A stretch of DNA of 64,000 nucleotides from Buddleja alternifolia (GCA_019426215.1 CM033402.1:2170001-2234000); one strand, 5' to 3'; positions 1-13,493 are shown, numbered from the stretch's first letter. Program-made: numbers and translations. Notes: a model not told the origin generated them from the letters alone.

Positions 1-1715
1 AAATAATATTCGCCTATACAATTAAAGATATATATATATATATTTAATTGCATTTTAATATTAAAGTTTGAACAAGAACATGCATGAATGTGTTTTGATC
101 GCCTATGGGGATATTGATTTCATGGTAGCTTGACTTTCTTACTAGGAATTTACCAAAAAAAAAAAAAAAGACTTTCTTACTAGGGATTGCCAAAAGGTGA
201 AAGCTATCATTGTTGTTGAAGCAAACACACGCTTGAGATTAATATATATTTATCCAAAAGTGGGGCTAAATTGTCTAGGGTTTATGGTCTAAAAAGTAGG
301 TTTACCTAATGTGAGTACTCTATTATGCTATTTCTAAAATCTAATTAATACAACATTGTATTCATATATATAGACCAAATGTTCCCTTAATTGAGTGCAC
401 TCTGCCTCACCGTGACCCTTAGTGGAGTCGATTTTGGAAATTTTATCAACTTGATCAAGAAAACTCTTGGACAAATTATTAATTATACTATAATTGTATA
501 CTAACAAACAATTAATTAGTTGAAGCGTCACTGAGAAATCGAAAAAAATATATTCTAGAGTTGAGTTTACTTGAAGTTTTAGTAGACAATATGACAAAAA
601 GGAAAGCCAATATAGTTTTTCTCTTTTTTCTTCCCGAAAATAAGGTGTTCAACTTAAAACTTTGATAGAATTATAAAGTCTGATAATATATAAAATTAGA
701 AAATAATATGTAAAAACTTCTTCGATTTATGAATCCAACTGTTGCTACCCTGTGCTAGGAGGATTATTTGGTCATTTTATAATAACCCATTAGGTTTACG
801 ATTCGAGTTATAGTTGGATAACAATTCTTTTCTGAATGTACTCAATATAACATTTTACAGAGAAATAATAATAATATATCCTTGTTTTGTGTGATTTTTA
901 TTTTTTAAGCTAATATTGTGTCGCATATTTATTAAATTGGTGCTAACAATAGTGATGACATCTTCAAAGAGTTATTATTAGTTAATTAGGTTGAAAGTCT
1001 TATTTACTTCGAGCCCATGAAAAAGAAAAAAAGAGCATAGAAATAAGCACTTTTTAGTCAAGCGGAATGTGACCACTTTCCATGTTCAAATTTCTCTCAT
1101 TTCGGCCTTTAAACAAACTGAGAAGACAAATTAAAAGTAGAAATAATAAAAAATAAAACAAAAAAGGTGATGTTTTTTGTTGTTAATCATGAATCCATCC
1201 CCAAAGTCTCCATTAGTTGAACACTAGAAAGTGATTCCTTTGAACTATTTATTTTATTTAGTTATGAATGAGCTTTATTCGAACTTAATTATTATAAGTT
1301 GAAAAGAAAAAGTTCTAAATGGTCATAAAAGAGAGGACAGATTAAGAAGCTGTAAACTTTAACATTAACAAATAGTTGTCACAAAGAAGATTATTAATGA
1401 TAATGTTATTGGAGACTAATAAAGTATGTGAAAAACTTTCTTTGACTATATACATTGTTTTTATGGGTTATTTTTAGGAGATTAATAATTATTCACAATA
1501 CAAACAAATTAATTGTGATTTATATCGAGATTTAGAGACCAAAAACTTCATAAAATTCATTTGTTATAACGTATGAAAATCCATTTTCTCAAAAACTTAG
1601 GAGGAACACAAATTTATGATTGCTCAATAGTATTAATTTGTTTAATACTCAGTTTGAACACAAAATAAGGGATATATTAAAAATTAATACATGAAAAAGG
1701 ACAATCGTTGCAGGA
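1..1715. other. AT-rich intergenic region
   Basis: No gene is supported here. The only open frames are short and unlike known proteins. Short A/T tracts and TA runs are present but no element boundaries could be fixed. Confidence 0.6.
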
Positions 1716-1724
1716 ATTAATTAA

Positions 1725-2292
1725 GGAAAAATTATTAAAAACACTTTAAAATAAACTTTTATATCAAAAAAATTCATGATAACATTTTCATTTCAAAAAA
1801 CCCACTTCATCAACTTTTCATTCGGAAAAACCCAAAATTTAGGGTACATAATTGCCCTTAGTCTTCTAGATTAAGAATTAATCAATTGTACTTTTGTATA
1901 GAAATATACTTATGTAGAACTTTTATATTGATAATTGATATTAATTATGATTTTAATTTAAAAATATCAGATTTAAGTAATCCTTTAAAACTTTAAAATA
2001 GGGTATTGTTTAGATATTACCATGCTAAAATAAAAAATAAATTACATAAAAACACTTAAAAAATATATAAATTTCAAAATTTTTAAACAAAAAGATTTCT
2101 AAAATAAATCATTCTTATTAATTCTTGACTAGAAATGAAGGATAAATTAGTCCAATAGATTATTGAATATTAACTTTTGAGCTTTTCTGAATGAAAAGTT
2201 TGTAAAATGAATTTTTGAAATTGAAAAGTATTTTCATAGGATTTTTTGATATAGAATTGAAATTTGTTTTAGAGGAATTTTAGTAATTTCTC
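1725..2292. mobile_element. Foldback MITE, Mutator-like, 9-bp TSD
   Basis: The two ends are imperfect inverted repeats over about 110 bp: the left arm carries blocks such as atatcaaaaaaattcatga and cttttcattcggaaaaa, and the right arm carries their reverse complements. The element is flanked by attaattaa at 1716-1724 and 2293-2301, a perfect 9-bp duplication although of low complexity. Nine-base duplications with long inverted repeats are typical of Mutator-like elements. It has no coding capacity. Related arms occur at 22676-23430 and 34144-34724. Confidence 0.75.
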
Positions 2293-2301
2293 ATTAATTA
2301 A

Positions 2302-3740
2302 TTCTCGAGGATATATACTGAATCTAGTTAATTTCAATAGAATTTGGTAGTTGGGTTTGCACGTGAGATTAATATTGAACCATATATTGTTTCATTCAGC
2401 TGTGAGCTGAGGTTATCGCCCCTATTAAGTAATATTTCTTTTTTAATAAAATTAATTAATAATTATGATAAGAAAAGAATTTCTGCTGGCATAAGGGGTC
2501 GGGCCTTTTCTTTTTTTTTTGGTAAATAGTCGGGCCTTTTCAGATATCATTTAAGTATGAAGGTTTGGGCTACATTTTTTAAGTAACAAAGTTAGCCCAA
2601 CCTAGCCCACTTTGTTTGAATTAAATAAACCAATATAAAGTTCCCAAAACAAATTATATACATAGATGGATATATACACTTTTTGTTTTTTCCCTCTTCT
2701 TCTTTTCCTTTTCTTTTCCGTTAATTTTTTTATTTTATTTGGGGGTGTTTAACAGTTGTACTATCTTGGAAAATTATATTTTTAGGTGTCAGAATATATT
2801 TGAAATTCAGTTTTAGTCACTCTGTTATACAATCGTGTAACATATACGCCAAATTACATAGCCGAATATGAAATAGCTAGAAATACAGTCTATGGATATG
2901 ATAACGACGTTTTTTTCTTCTTCTTCACATTTCAATTGAACTTACATGTACATCCATATAGCAAGACATAATATACGTACAATTATGTAACAAAAAATTT
3001 GAATTGTTTTCAAGTTTCATAGGTGATAAGTTTCTAACATATTTTCTTTTGAAAACAGGAATTTATGCTAGTTACTTCTCAATTCCATTTTTATTTGTGT
3101 CTGACTGAGTTTTTTTGCGTGAAAAAATATTTCAGACAAACTTGAAAATTCTCAATTCTGCAAATACTATCAATTCTTCCATAGAATCAATATGCAGATC
3201 AAACTTACCATTAAACGCGCATAATTAACTATATATCCAAATATACATTCATATATATATATTCGAGCCTAATACAACAATCGAAAAGTCAAAAGAGAGC
3301 CAAGAGAGAAATCAAAAAAGAGCTGAAACAAAATCGATTGCGCTAGCATATAAACGCCCCTGCAGGGAGCATAATGTTATTGATATATAGAGCAACTAAC
3401 TGATGATGTTAACAAAAAAGGAAAGTATAATAGAAGCATCCAGGTTTACCTTAATTATGTCTTAGATTAGGTCTTAGTAGCTAGCTAAGAACCATTGACA
3501 AAAAACAACCATTTATATATTATTTTAGCTTCTTAAATATATATTACACATGGTCTATGAAAACAGCCATATATATATATATATATATAGGATCATTCCT
3601 AGCTAGGGTTTATACACTGCAGGCTGCAGAAAATGCTTATCATAAAAGTATATAAATAAAAGTAACACAAGATTGGCAGATTAATTACTCTTCTTCCAAT
3701 ATATCTATTGATCTACTGAAAAACCCTAATGAATCTTTTC
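2302..3740. other. Intergenic, 3' flank of the LBD gene
   Basis: AT-rich sequence without a recognisable gene. The part nearest 3740 should hold the 3' UTR of the minus-strand LBD gene. A TA microsatellite lies at about 3571-3589. Confidence 0.5.
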
Positions 3741-4894
3741 TTAAGAATGCTGAATATATCTGAAGGCGACTGACCGGAGTTCATCCGCATCATCTTGAAA
3801 TGAGTACCATTGCTTGTCATTGGATTGCGTTTCGAGCGAATTTATGCTACCAAATGAGGTATTTTCCTCTGGGAAACGGTAATTTTCGTATTTGGAAGCT
3901 GTATAATAGGGATCATTTCCAATGTTTTCTAAGTTCTCATCAGATTGGGATATTTTGCCCTGATTTTGAAAGGAATGCCACCTGCTCAGAGAATCTACTG
4001 CGAAAGAATTCGAGCTTTCGCAGTGGAATCTGCTATGATTAGGGTTTGTAGTACTGTTGGAATTGTTTATGATGCATTGAGTTGCTTGTTCCTTGAGTGA
4101 AGCTAATTGGGCTTGCAAATTCACAACCTGATGAAGATCAAGAAGAAAAAAAGAAAAATTGAGAAATTTCAGAAATAACAAGAATTAGGGTTATAAAATA
4201 GTGATCTAATTCAGCTGAATAAAATGGAAACACATTACCCCCTCCCCCCCCCCCACCCCCCCCACCCCCCTCAAAAAAAAAAAAGAGAAAGAGAAAATCA
4301 ACAAATTTCAGATGTAACAAGAATATAGGGTTGTTCAGCTGAAATGGAAACATTATTCATGTTTTCTAATTAACTATGAATGATATTTATATAGCTTAAT
4401 TGTTAGTGCCAAAATATTTAATATATATTTATATATATGTTCATGTATTTCATACAATATTGAATCAAATTATCATGTCAATTTCTTTGCTTTTTGATGG
4501 TAATTTTACTTGAACTAATCCTTAACCAGCATATGTATTTCAATTAATTAATGGGCACAATTTAAGAATTGAACTAAAAAAACCCTAAAAAATATGAAAT
4601 TGAATTAACCTGCTGTTGAAGGGCAAAAATATGTGAAACACAACCATAAATTGGATCTTGAACCCTAGCTTGAGCTTCATACGAAATCGTGACCGCTGCT
4701 TCACACCGATCGCTCATCGGAAGGTGAGAAAGAAGCTTCGAGACGTTGCTAGCCCCGAAAACCTTATGTATAGCTGCAAAATAATCAGCACCATTTTCAT
4801 GGCTGAAATGAGGTGCAAAAACACAACCCTTAACACATTTTTTTCTCAAGAATTTGCATGCACCACAAGGGGAATTACTAAATCCTCCTGTCAT
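3741..4894 (-). CDS. LOB-domain (LBD) transcription factor, class I
   Basis: Plant-specific DNA-binding protein of the ASL/LBD family; class I members act in lateral-organ boundaries and auxin-driven lateral root formation. Exon 1 is 4894-4610 and exon 2 is 4127-3741, joined by a 482-bp GT-AG intron; the product is 223 aa. The ATG at 4894 is chosen because the frame upstream of it has no ATG. The zinc-finger-like C block CX2CX6CX3C uses C10, C13, C20 and C24. It is followed by the GAS block ([12 protein letters not shown], about residues 39-50) and a leucine-rich coiled coil starting near residue 92 ([12 protein letters not shown]) that spans the exon junction. The C-terminal half is Ser/Asn-rich and variable, as is normal for the family. 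The domain looks closest to the LBD16/LBD18/LBD29 group, judged from memory of that family. The intron sits at the conserved position just after the LOB domain. Confidence 0.93.
4238..4270. repeat. C-rich homopolymer tract in the LBD intron
   Basis: A nearly pure run of cytosines broken by single A/T residues, followed at once by a purine-rich stretch. It lies inside the LBD intron, where the minus-strand transcript would carry a poly-G run. Confidence 0.9.
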
Positions 4895-5389
4895 ATTAAT
4901 TATCAATTTCTTGATAATATATATATATATGTAATTATATGTAATTACAATTTGTTAATAGTTCTTGGCTCACTGAAAATATGATCATGTTGAATGGGTT
5001 ATAAGTAGAAGAGGGTTTAGGTATGAAGATAATTAATTAATATTTTATTGTATGTAATTTAATTAATTATTACATGTGGTTTCGTAATTGGGCGACACAA
5101 AACATTTTTTCCCCTTAAAAATGCTATCTTTAACCCTTCGTCCTAAATTTTATATATAGTCTAATTTAAGATTTCCATTGTGCAGCCTTAAAAGACAAAA
5201 GAGCTAACATAAACCGAACCCATTCTGTTCGCTCGATGATTGGATGTTTTGGTCTTTAAATTTAAATATTTGCACATTGTCAGAAAAACTATACTGCCAG
5301 CAAATATATATATATATTTACCAATATATATATATATATATATTTATCTTTAAATATTTGCACACTGTCAGAAAAACTATACTGCCAGC

Positions 5390-5425
<36 letters not shown>

Positions 5426-6491
5426 TGGTCACTAATTTCCAGGATTTTTTCCTTCGAAAAACAAAAATAATAGCCCGGTTATTTAATTACTTGCTTCAAT
5501 GTACGACACAAATTAATTTTTTAATGGAGGCATTATAGCACATTATTATTACATATATTAGTCGGAAAAACTTAGCATGCTTACAGAGTTCTGTAAATTT
5601 ATTTCCAATTTTTACTAATTTTTAATTTTGATTAAGCACAAACATCAATGCTCTGATCGATCAATGATTATACAATTAACTAGTAAAAAGATAAGCTCTT
5701 TATGTCCAACTTCAAGGATTTAAATTAATACATTTCTGCGCCTCATCATTTTCAAGGAAATGAGTACAATAATAGAAGTATAATATGCACTATATGACTA
5801 TGAGGCAACTTTTTTCTACATCAATCGAGATCGATTACCGACATAGTAAATAGTAATTGTAGTTAGTTATTTGCCCAAGCCTGCTCAAAATCAAAACCAG
5901 TGTATGTAGTTTAAGATATGTCAAGTTTGAATCGAATACTATAATTTGAATGCAAATTCAAACCGAGCCAGATAGACTCATTTTAAATTGAGCTTAAATT
6001 CAAATATTATTATAAGAACATACTAACATGTGAAATATTATATGAATAATCACTCATAATTTACAAATAAGAATCTATAATATTAAGGATGATATGAGAG
6101 TTTCAAATTAGAAAAGAAAACAAAAAAATTCTTAAGCCAACCTTATTTTAAGTCTAACTTTTATACATTACAAAAACAATATAGACAAATTAATAATGGT
6201 GTTTTCTCTTTCTAAAGTCAAGTTTAACGAATTTTATTATGAATTTGATTTGATTTTGAAACATTTTGAACTTGTTAGATTTTTTCCCAGTAGATTATCT
6301 TAATAATTGTGTATTAATATTGAAAAATCAAATTCAAACCGGCTTGATTCGTTTTGAAGCTTGTAATTATGTTCAAACTGCCAAGTCCAAACTCTGGGTA
6401 CAAACACTAGTCTCATGTCAAGTTAAGAGTGAGCCTAAGCAGGCCAGCTAGCTTAATTTGATTGACAACCTAGTTACTGCACACATTATTG
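4895..6491. other. Intergenic, LBD upstream region
   Basis: Upstream region of the minus-strand LBD gene, so its promoter should lie here. A possible TATA box (minus-strand TATATATAAA) is near 5149-5158, which would imply a 5' UTR of over 200 bases; this is only a guess. No gene is seen. Confidence 0.4.
5262..5416. repeat. Direct repeat of about 88 bp ending in TA microsatellites
   Basis: The segment from ttaaatatttgcaca to ctgccagcaaata occurs twice, near 5263-5304 and 5351-5392, with one or two differences. Each copy is followed by a TA microsatellite, suggesting duplication by slippage or unequal exchange between the TA tracts. Confidence 0.85.
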
Positions 6492-6500
6492 GAAGTAATT

Positions 6501-6961
6501 AGAGAAAAATACAATATGAATCCCATAACTCACGAAAAAAATAATTTTGGTCCCAAACTTTTTAAAATGACAAAAACTGTCTTATAATTGAACTACTTAA
6601 CTTTACAAAACTAGTCTCTTCGTTAATTATGGATGGAAATGGCCACGAGCAAGTGGCTGTTAAATCTGACTCTCCTTTTGACCCCCAAAAAACAAAGTCC
6701 CCCCTTTCAGAATTCAGATACACAATACTTCAAACCCTAATCCTATTTCTCTGCAAATCATCCAAAATCCATGACAAGTTTGAGCTTCCAAAGAAGGCAA
6801 TTAGCATGTCCACAACTTGTGTTTTTCGTCCACAATTGACGGTGGGACTAACTTCATTTTGTAAAGTTAAGTTGAGTTATGGGGCAAATTTTTGTCATTT
6901 TAAAAAGTTTGGGACCAAATTTTTTTTTTTTGAGTAATGGGACTAATATTGTATTTTTCTC
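6501..6961. mobile_element. Foldback MITE, Mutator-like, 9-bp TSD
   Basis: The left end gagaaaaatacaatatgaat is the inverse of the right end, and the arms stay complementary for about 140 bp. Flanks are gaagtaatt at 6492-6500 and 6962-6970, a perfect 9-bp duplication. There is an unpaired A at the left end. The 102-codon frame inside is an artefact of the arms. The same family builds the nested structure at 7006-9300. Confidence 0.82.
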
Positions 6962-7560
6962 GAAGTAATTGCTATGTTTTTATGAATTCAAGTGTGATCC
7001 AATGGGAGAAAATTACAAAACTAGTCCCATAACTCACAAAAAACAATTTTACCAAACATTTCAAAATGACAATAATAGTCCCATATTTCAACTTAACTTT
7101 ACAAAGTAAGTCCCACCTTTTGTTTTGGACGAAAAAGCCACATACCGAGCGCGTGGCCGTTAAATCTGACTCCTCAAAAAATTACAAAACTAGTCCCATA
7201 ACTCATTAAAAAAATAATTTCGGTACCATACTTACAAAATGACATTAATGGTCCCATATCTCAATTAAACGTAACAAAGTTATAAGTCCCACCGTCAAAT
7301 TTGGACTGTAAAAGCCATGTGTGGAGCACGTAACATACTTAATTATGATTACATTGCCAAAAATTAATCAGGTTTTGTAATTGATTAATTAAAAAACTCA
7401 CTATATGTAATCTTTATATTAAAGAACTAACAAATTCGAATTTAATTTTTTTCCTTGTTGATATTGAATATTTTATTCAAATTTCTTAATCTCATATAAT
7501 TATTATCATTTTTCTCTTTTTCTTTTTTTCTTCTTTTCTTCTTTCCTCTTCACTCAAAAA

Positions 7561-8027
7561 TAGGGTTGTTCATCGGTTCGATTTGCTGTTCGATCCCAAA
7601 TCGAAACGAAAATGCGATGTACTGAACACACGAACCAAATAAGTTCGGTTGAGTTCGGGCCTGGCCAAATTGAAATTTTGAAAAGAAAAAAAAATTGAAA
7701 AAAAAAAAGAAAAAATCAGTTTCGGTTGCATATTTTCGAAAAAACCCACCTTATAAAAAAAATCCACTTTCTTTCTTTTCCTATAAGTTGTTACTAGAAA
7801 ACACATTTTTATATAGTTTTTGGTCTATATATACTATATGAAAAAAAAAATTGAAAAAATTCGATTTTCGGTTAACCAAATCGATCCGAACCGAACCAAA
7901 AACTGATTTTTTGTTAAAAAAAAAAAAATCGAAAAACCAAACTGAATTTTTCTGTTCGAACTGAATTCTCGATTTTTGGTCTAGTTTGGCCGGTTAACCG
8001 AATTTTTAGTTTTTATGAAAATCCCTA
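7561..8027. mobile_element. hAT-type MITE, 8-bp TSD
   Basis: Ends are tagggttgttcat and its imperfect inverse atgaaaatcccta. The flanks are ctcaaaaa at 7553-7560 and 8028-8035, a perfect 8-bp duplication as produced by hAT transposases. The interior is rich in cggttcgg-like words and their complements. Non-coding; the frame at 7570-7806 is incidental. Confidence 0.82.
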
Positions 8028-8776
8028 CTCAAAAAGCCTAAATGCACTGTGCCACACTGCCTACACAATCATCAATTCTTTAATTATAATTAATTTTTCC
8101 CAATAAAAATATAATTTAAGTGTTATTATTATATTATAAAATAAATAATTAATATCATAGTGTAATAAAGATCTAATTAACTATGATTAAATAAGTTTTT
8201 TTTAAATGCTTATCTTATTATTAGAAATTAAAATTAGTCAATTTTAATTACTTTACAATTTATAAAATTGTTATTTATATTAATTACAATTAATTAATTG
8301 AATGATCAAGTTATCATTTAATTATTTTATATTAAATATTAGTTATTTTTTTGTCATTTTATATAGATGTTCACTATTAGTATATATTAGCTAATTAATA
8401 ACAATTAAAATAAGGTATTTTTTATTCTTTTATTTAGAAATTAATTATTAATGTATATTAATTTTGTATCCTACTGTCTGGACATACCTATAAGTATATA
8501 CTAATTGATAGTAGCTAAATCATAATCACATTTAACGGCCACGTTCATTTTCCATCCAAATTTGATGGTGGGACTAAATTTGTAAAATTTTAGTTGAGAT
8601 ATGAGATTATTATTGTCATTTTGTAGAGTATGGTGCCAAAGTTATTTTTTTTTTCGTGACTCATGAGACTAGTTTTGTAATTTTCTCAAGAGGAAGTCAG
8701 ATTCAACGGCCATGTGCCCTCACGTGACCTTTTCGTTCAAAATTGACGTTGGGACTATCTTTGTAAAGTTAAATTG

Positions 8777-9202
8777 GGGGGTAAAAAGGATTTTTCAACC
8801 TATGTCGGTCGTAGCACTTTGGTACCTAATTTATTAATTTTTACATTCGAGTACCCAACCTTTGTAATTGTGACACTTAAGTCCACCGGAGGAATAATTT
8901 GAAATATTCCCTCCAAAAAGTCTATCACGTGCCTTAAACATGACTTAAATTGTATACTACAGTGCTCATATTATGAAATATATAGGTAGTCGGGTGCACA
9001 AAATATCATAGGATAGGGTGCAAAGTAGACATATCAGACAATGTATAAGTAGTCGAGTGCACAATCTAAGTCAGATTATTCCTCCAGTGGACTTACGTAA
9101 CAAATTACAAAGGCTGGGTACTCGAGTGTAAAATTTAATAGCATAGGTACTAAAGTGCTCCGAGAAAAACCGACATGCGTTGGGGTTGAAAGTGTATTTT
9201 AT
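8777..9202. mobile_element. Foldback element nested in the outer right arm
   Basis: Inverted arms of about 150 bp: the left contains caacctatgtcggtc and agcactttggtacc, and the right contains their complements. It interrupts the right arm of the 7006-9300 element between words that are contiguous in other copies. Candidate flanks gttaaattg (8768-8776) and gctaaattt (9203-9211) match at 7 of 9 positions. Confidence 0.6.
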
Positions 9203-9309
9203 GCTAAATTTAGATATGAGACTATTATTGTCATTTTGATTAGTTTTGTACCAAAATTATTTTTTTCGTGAGTTATGAAACTAATTTTGTATTTTTCTCT
9301 ATCCAATGG

Positions 9310-10993
9310 CTAATCTTGTGCCATAAAGGTTGATCACTCTAATGAGCTTTTTAACTCAAAGAACAAACTTTGATCAATAACTATACAGATACAAGTACAA
9401 CTTGATAAAAGTAAAATAATTAAGATAATTAAAACACTTAAGCAAGTTAGAAAGGGGCATATTCCAAAATAGAATGAAACAAAAGATGGTCACACTGGAA
9501 TAGATCCACCTGACTGGGGAAATCATATAACATGGAGATTTAAATTAAGGGTTCTCATTTGTTTAATTCCTGGAGGTCACAACTTGTCGAGCAATAGCAA
9601 TAACACTCTCATAAATTAACTAATCTTACATATTAATTATCATTAATAATTTTCAATCACTTTCTTGTGTCACATATAGCCAACAACATGTAGACCTTGC
9701 CCAAATGTGTATTTAGGCCGCACTCTGAAAACCTTAATTAATAATTAGTGAACCTAAAACTGAATCTCCCCTTTCGTTCGCAAATCAAATTCTCTGTTAC
9801 ACAACTGTATGTGATATATCAGATATATTCTAACATACAAATTATGAATGTGTAACATATATATGTACAATTAGGTAGTTATTACATAAAGAGACAAATG
9901 TGAAGTGTATATAATATATAGTACAAATATCATACATTCGCGCGCCCGTATAATATAAGATATTTACACGATTATCAAATAAAATTTTGTTATGAATCTA
10001 ATGCTAGATCAACCCTTTTGGCCTTATCTCATTAGGAGGATTTGGATTGCCTCACCCCACCCCCAACCCCACTCTAATAGGAAGGATATTGCTATGAGCT
10101 AATGAAGAGTGGGATTAAAGCCTCTAGTAATTAACTTTCTTTCACACATGGTAGGTAGGTTAACTATTTTGAATATTTATTTTTCTTCATTACTCAATAT
10201 GACTTGAAAGTGAAGCCTTAGGGTATATCAATGACAAGTCTAACCTAGGAATGGTTAAAAAAACAAGAGAATTGAGGGATAATTTTTGGATAGATTATTA
10301 ACAATCTATTGAAGCAGATCAATCCAATATCGTTTATCATAATAGGTGCAATGATAAAAGTTATCCCACTCATTTTGACCCAATATATAATGAACTAGTC
10401 TAAATAAATTACCATAAAAAACAATCATTCTCAATGAACTCGATTCCTATTAAATAAACATGAAGTTGAGTACTAAATAAAAAATAGTGTTCCATTCGTG
10501 CATGGCAATTAGTTACCCCTGGCAGCCATTATATCTCTCTAATTAATTCTCATTTTTTCATGTATAGTTGATAATTAATTAATGGGATATTTGGTCATGT
10601 GTAATTGTTGGCCACTTAACCAAGAAAGAGAGAATGATATTTTCAGACAAGAAACAGTGTTAAGTAATTGGGACCTTAAAATAATCAAATGTGGTCAAAT
10701 AATGTAAGAGGGGTGTTCAACTAAAAGCAGCATATGTATATATATGTGGACTTCATTATCTATTTAATTTAATCCCTGTTTATACTTTCAAATACAACTT
10801 ATAATTTTTAATAAATCCCACCCTGTTTTGCTTACATAAAGACACTCTTAGTTGATTCCTTTGTAATTCTTTGGGAGAATACCTTCTCAACAATTAATGT
10901 TGTGTTTTATTGGGACTCTATAATTCCATCACCTATCAAATTTAGAAGCATGAATAGATATTGATAAAAGAAAAGGTGACTAATTAAATAATT
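9310..10993. other. AT-rich intergenic region
   Basis: No gene, inverted repeat or tandem array could be supported. The open frames are short. Confidence 0.5.
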
Positions 10994-11002
10994 GAGAAGA
11001 TG

Positions 11003-11224
11003 GGCCGACAAAACTCAACTCTATTGGTGAAACTGAGACCCCAAAATGTTAGAGATTTTAAGTTCGATTGCCACCAATAGTGTATGGGTCTTTCTCTATT
11101 TTCACAGTACTTATTATCTGATCGTGATAATTGCTAATTGTAATAGTTGTTAGTTGGTTGTAGATCGTTAGTATTTGATATTCATGATGTATTATATAAC
11201 CGAACCATTGAAAAAAAAATAACA
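11003..11224 (+). mobile_element. tRNA-derived SINE (family B)
   Basis: A box-B-like word aagttcgattgcc sits about 65 bp from the left end. A T/G-rich 3' body follows (ttgtaatagttgttagttgg, then tattcatgatgtattatat) and the tail is A-rich. Flanks gagaagatg at 10994-11002 and 11225-11233 form a target-site duplication. The 3' body matches the SINE at 51496-51697 and the fragment at 48006-48130. Box A is weak. Confidence 0.62.
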
Positions 11225-11233
11225 GAGAAGATG

Positions 11234-13314
11234 ACACATGGATTTCAATATTTGTTCAAGTTACAATCTGTACGGTCACGTTCATAATAATATTATTGCA
11301 GTACTTTAGAAAGAAATATATATATAAAATTGATCATTAATTAAATCATGTACACGAATTAATTGCATTGATTAGAGAATATTTTCAATTAATTAATATC
11401 AATCATGATCAATGTAACACTACATATATATATGGTTTCATTTGTTTCTGTTGAAGCTTTTAGAGACCTCAAAGGAATCTGACAGACCTGAATACTTTTA
11501 ATTAGGCTTATTTCCCATATGTCGTACCATGGTGTGTTACAACTAATTAGCATTGAATTAACTAAGGTTTTGAAAACTTATATAACTTATATTATATGCA
11601 TTTCTAACAAATTAAATAATAATCTTGAAATTTTTGTTCTTGTTTAATTAATTGTATTTTTCTGAGAAGAGGACGAAATAAAGGTCTCCGTGCCTTGTTG
11701 ATCCGACTCGAGTTTGTGACATGGAATTGTCATTTCCTTTACTTTCTTTTTCCTGTTCGTGAAATTATTTAAGAAAATAGAATTTTCAAATTTTAGTTAA
11801 AATATTAGTATAAGGTACTCTTACGAGGGAGATTCTAAAGTAGTCCAGGTCCATTGGAGGCGATTCATTTAACATCGTTGTATACAGAAAATTTAGATAT
11901 TTTTTACCATCTTGTCCCTACATCCAATGATATTTGGTGCACCAGATTCATTCGACCCGGTGCATCTAATTAGAATCACCCTTCTTATGGTCACGTTAAG
12001 TTATTTTGTTGGTCGCTCTTTCCCTGCTTCTTCATTATATGAAAACTATAAGCACAATGGTCTATTGTTAAGCCTTTGCCTCTTACTTGCATGCTAGTTT
12101 TGAATCTCACTGAAGAATTTTTAGGACTAGCTCACTTTATGTTAGTGCATTATAGATTGGCGGTAATCGGTTCATAATGCTTGATTTAGTGAAAATTAAG
12201 TTATCTCCAAATGCGTTTGTGGTACTACGGTGATCAACTTGAGCAATATGTCTTAGCGATCTTTGATGAAAGAAATATTATGTGACGATTATGTTCTTTT
12301 TTCACATTGGATAAGGTGCAACAAAAAATGACCAATTATTTTCACTATTAAATATTGATAAATTGGATGATTTTTACCACCTAATAACCCCACTCCTATT
12401 AATGATTATAATTGAAACGACTCCATAAACTCAGTCTTAAATACAATCATTCCGTCATAGTCTACATTGAATTTGTATTGTGCCTGTTAAACAGATAAAT
12501 ATATATTTAATTAATACGGTTTTGTTGAGTCACTGGTCAAGCAGACAATGAGTTTGGGCATACGGGCCCGACTCACGGGTGTGTAATTTATTCTAAGGTT
12601 TAGTTTCTATTCAACTGCTCCTCTCAATCTTGGATTATACGGTCCCGATTGAATGGCACGTTGTTTTTCATTTTTCAAATTCTCGGAGAATTTTTTTTAT
12701 CAAAAATGCATTTATTTGGTATATCCAAAAAATATCCCCAAAAAATGCTACACACAATTTCTCTAAAGGAAATCTCAAATTTCTTTGAAAAATAAACTTA
12801 GGTGGCATTTCTCAGAGATTTTATTATTCATGATTAAACAGTTCATCTAATAATTAAAAGTACTTTATCCACTAATATTTTAATATAATCATCAAAATAA
12901 GCACATATATTATTTGAAATGATGTAAGCTACGAAATAAGATCCACTTTGCATATTTTTGGATGCCTTAATCGATGAGTTTAATTTAAATATGTCTAAAT
13001 ATTCTTATAAAAATAAAATTCGTCCATACCAATTTCTCACAAAAAAAATAATTTTATTACAAGAAAAATATATCACATCACATTTAATCATTACACTTTT
13101 TTCTATAAAAAAAAACTCACACATTTTCTCCATTATATCTCTACTTCCTTAAAAATAATTCCTCTTACTTTATCTATATACAAAAAATGAGAAATGGGAA
13201 ATACACCTCCATCCAATCGGGCCCTATACTTCTCTTAATCTAGGATTATTACAATAGTACAATTCCTAAAAAGTAAAACCTATTGGGATACGGTTCGGCA
13301 CAAACTTTATTATA
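11234..13314. other. AT-rich intergenic region
   Basis: No supported gene. Frames at 11912-12097 and 12958-13152 are short, lack recognisable domains and look fortuitous. Confidence 0.5.
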
Positions 13315-13322
13315 TACACATG

Positions 13323-13493
13323 TAGGGACGGAGCAAGAATTTTATATCCGAACACAAAACAATAGGAAAATTTGATATTTTTGGGTTTTGGAAGGACAAA
13401 ATCTCAAATAAAATTTGTAGGCTAAAAAAATATTTTTCAAAAGTTGAGGGGGACGGCTGCAGCGCCACCACCAGCCCCCTTGGTCTCCCTCTG
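13323..13493. mobile_element. Short hAT-like MITE, 171 bp
   Basis: Ends tagggacgga and tctccctctg are imperfect inverted repeats. The flanks tacacatg (13315-13322) and tacacgtg (13494-13501) form an 8-bp duplication with one mismatch. The frame across it is not a gene. Confidence 0.62.

Larger units (their letters stand above)
7006..9300. mobile_element. Nested Mutator-like foldback element, 2.3 kb
   Basis: The outer ends gagaaaattacaaaac and gtatttttctct are inverted, and the element is flanked by atccaatgg at 6997-7005 and 9301-9309 (9-bp duplication). The arms match the element at 6501-6961. Inside lies a second pair of related arms (about 7175-7330 and 8530-8687), a hAT-type MITE (7561-8027) and a third foldback element within the right outer arm (8777-9202). 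No transposase is encoded. Confidence 0.75.

Noticed and set aside
3800..4042. 80-codon plus-strand frame
   Set aside because: It is antisense to LBD exon 2, whose minus-strand frame has a conserved domain upstream and correct splice sites.
4574..4906. TTG at 4906 as LBD start, and similar upstream non-ATG starts at 27118, 41436, 63782 and 50898
   Set aside because: An in-frame ATG follows in each case (4894, 27088, 41406, 63776, 50877). Plant genes normally start at ATG, and the three dioxygenases share the same one.
5244..5435. 63-codon frame rich in Tyr-Ile
   Set aside because: It is a translation of the TA microsatellites and the direct repeat.
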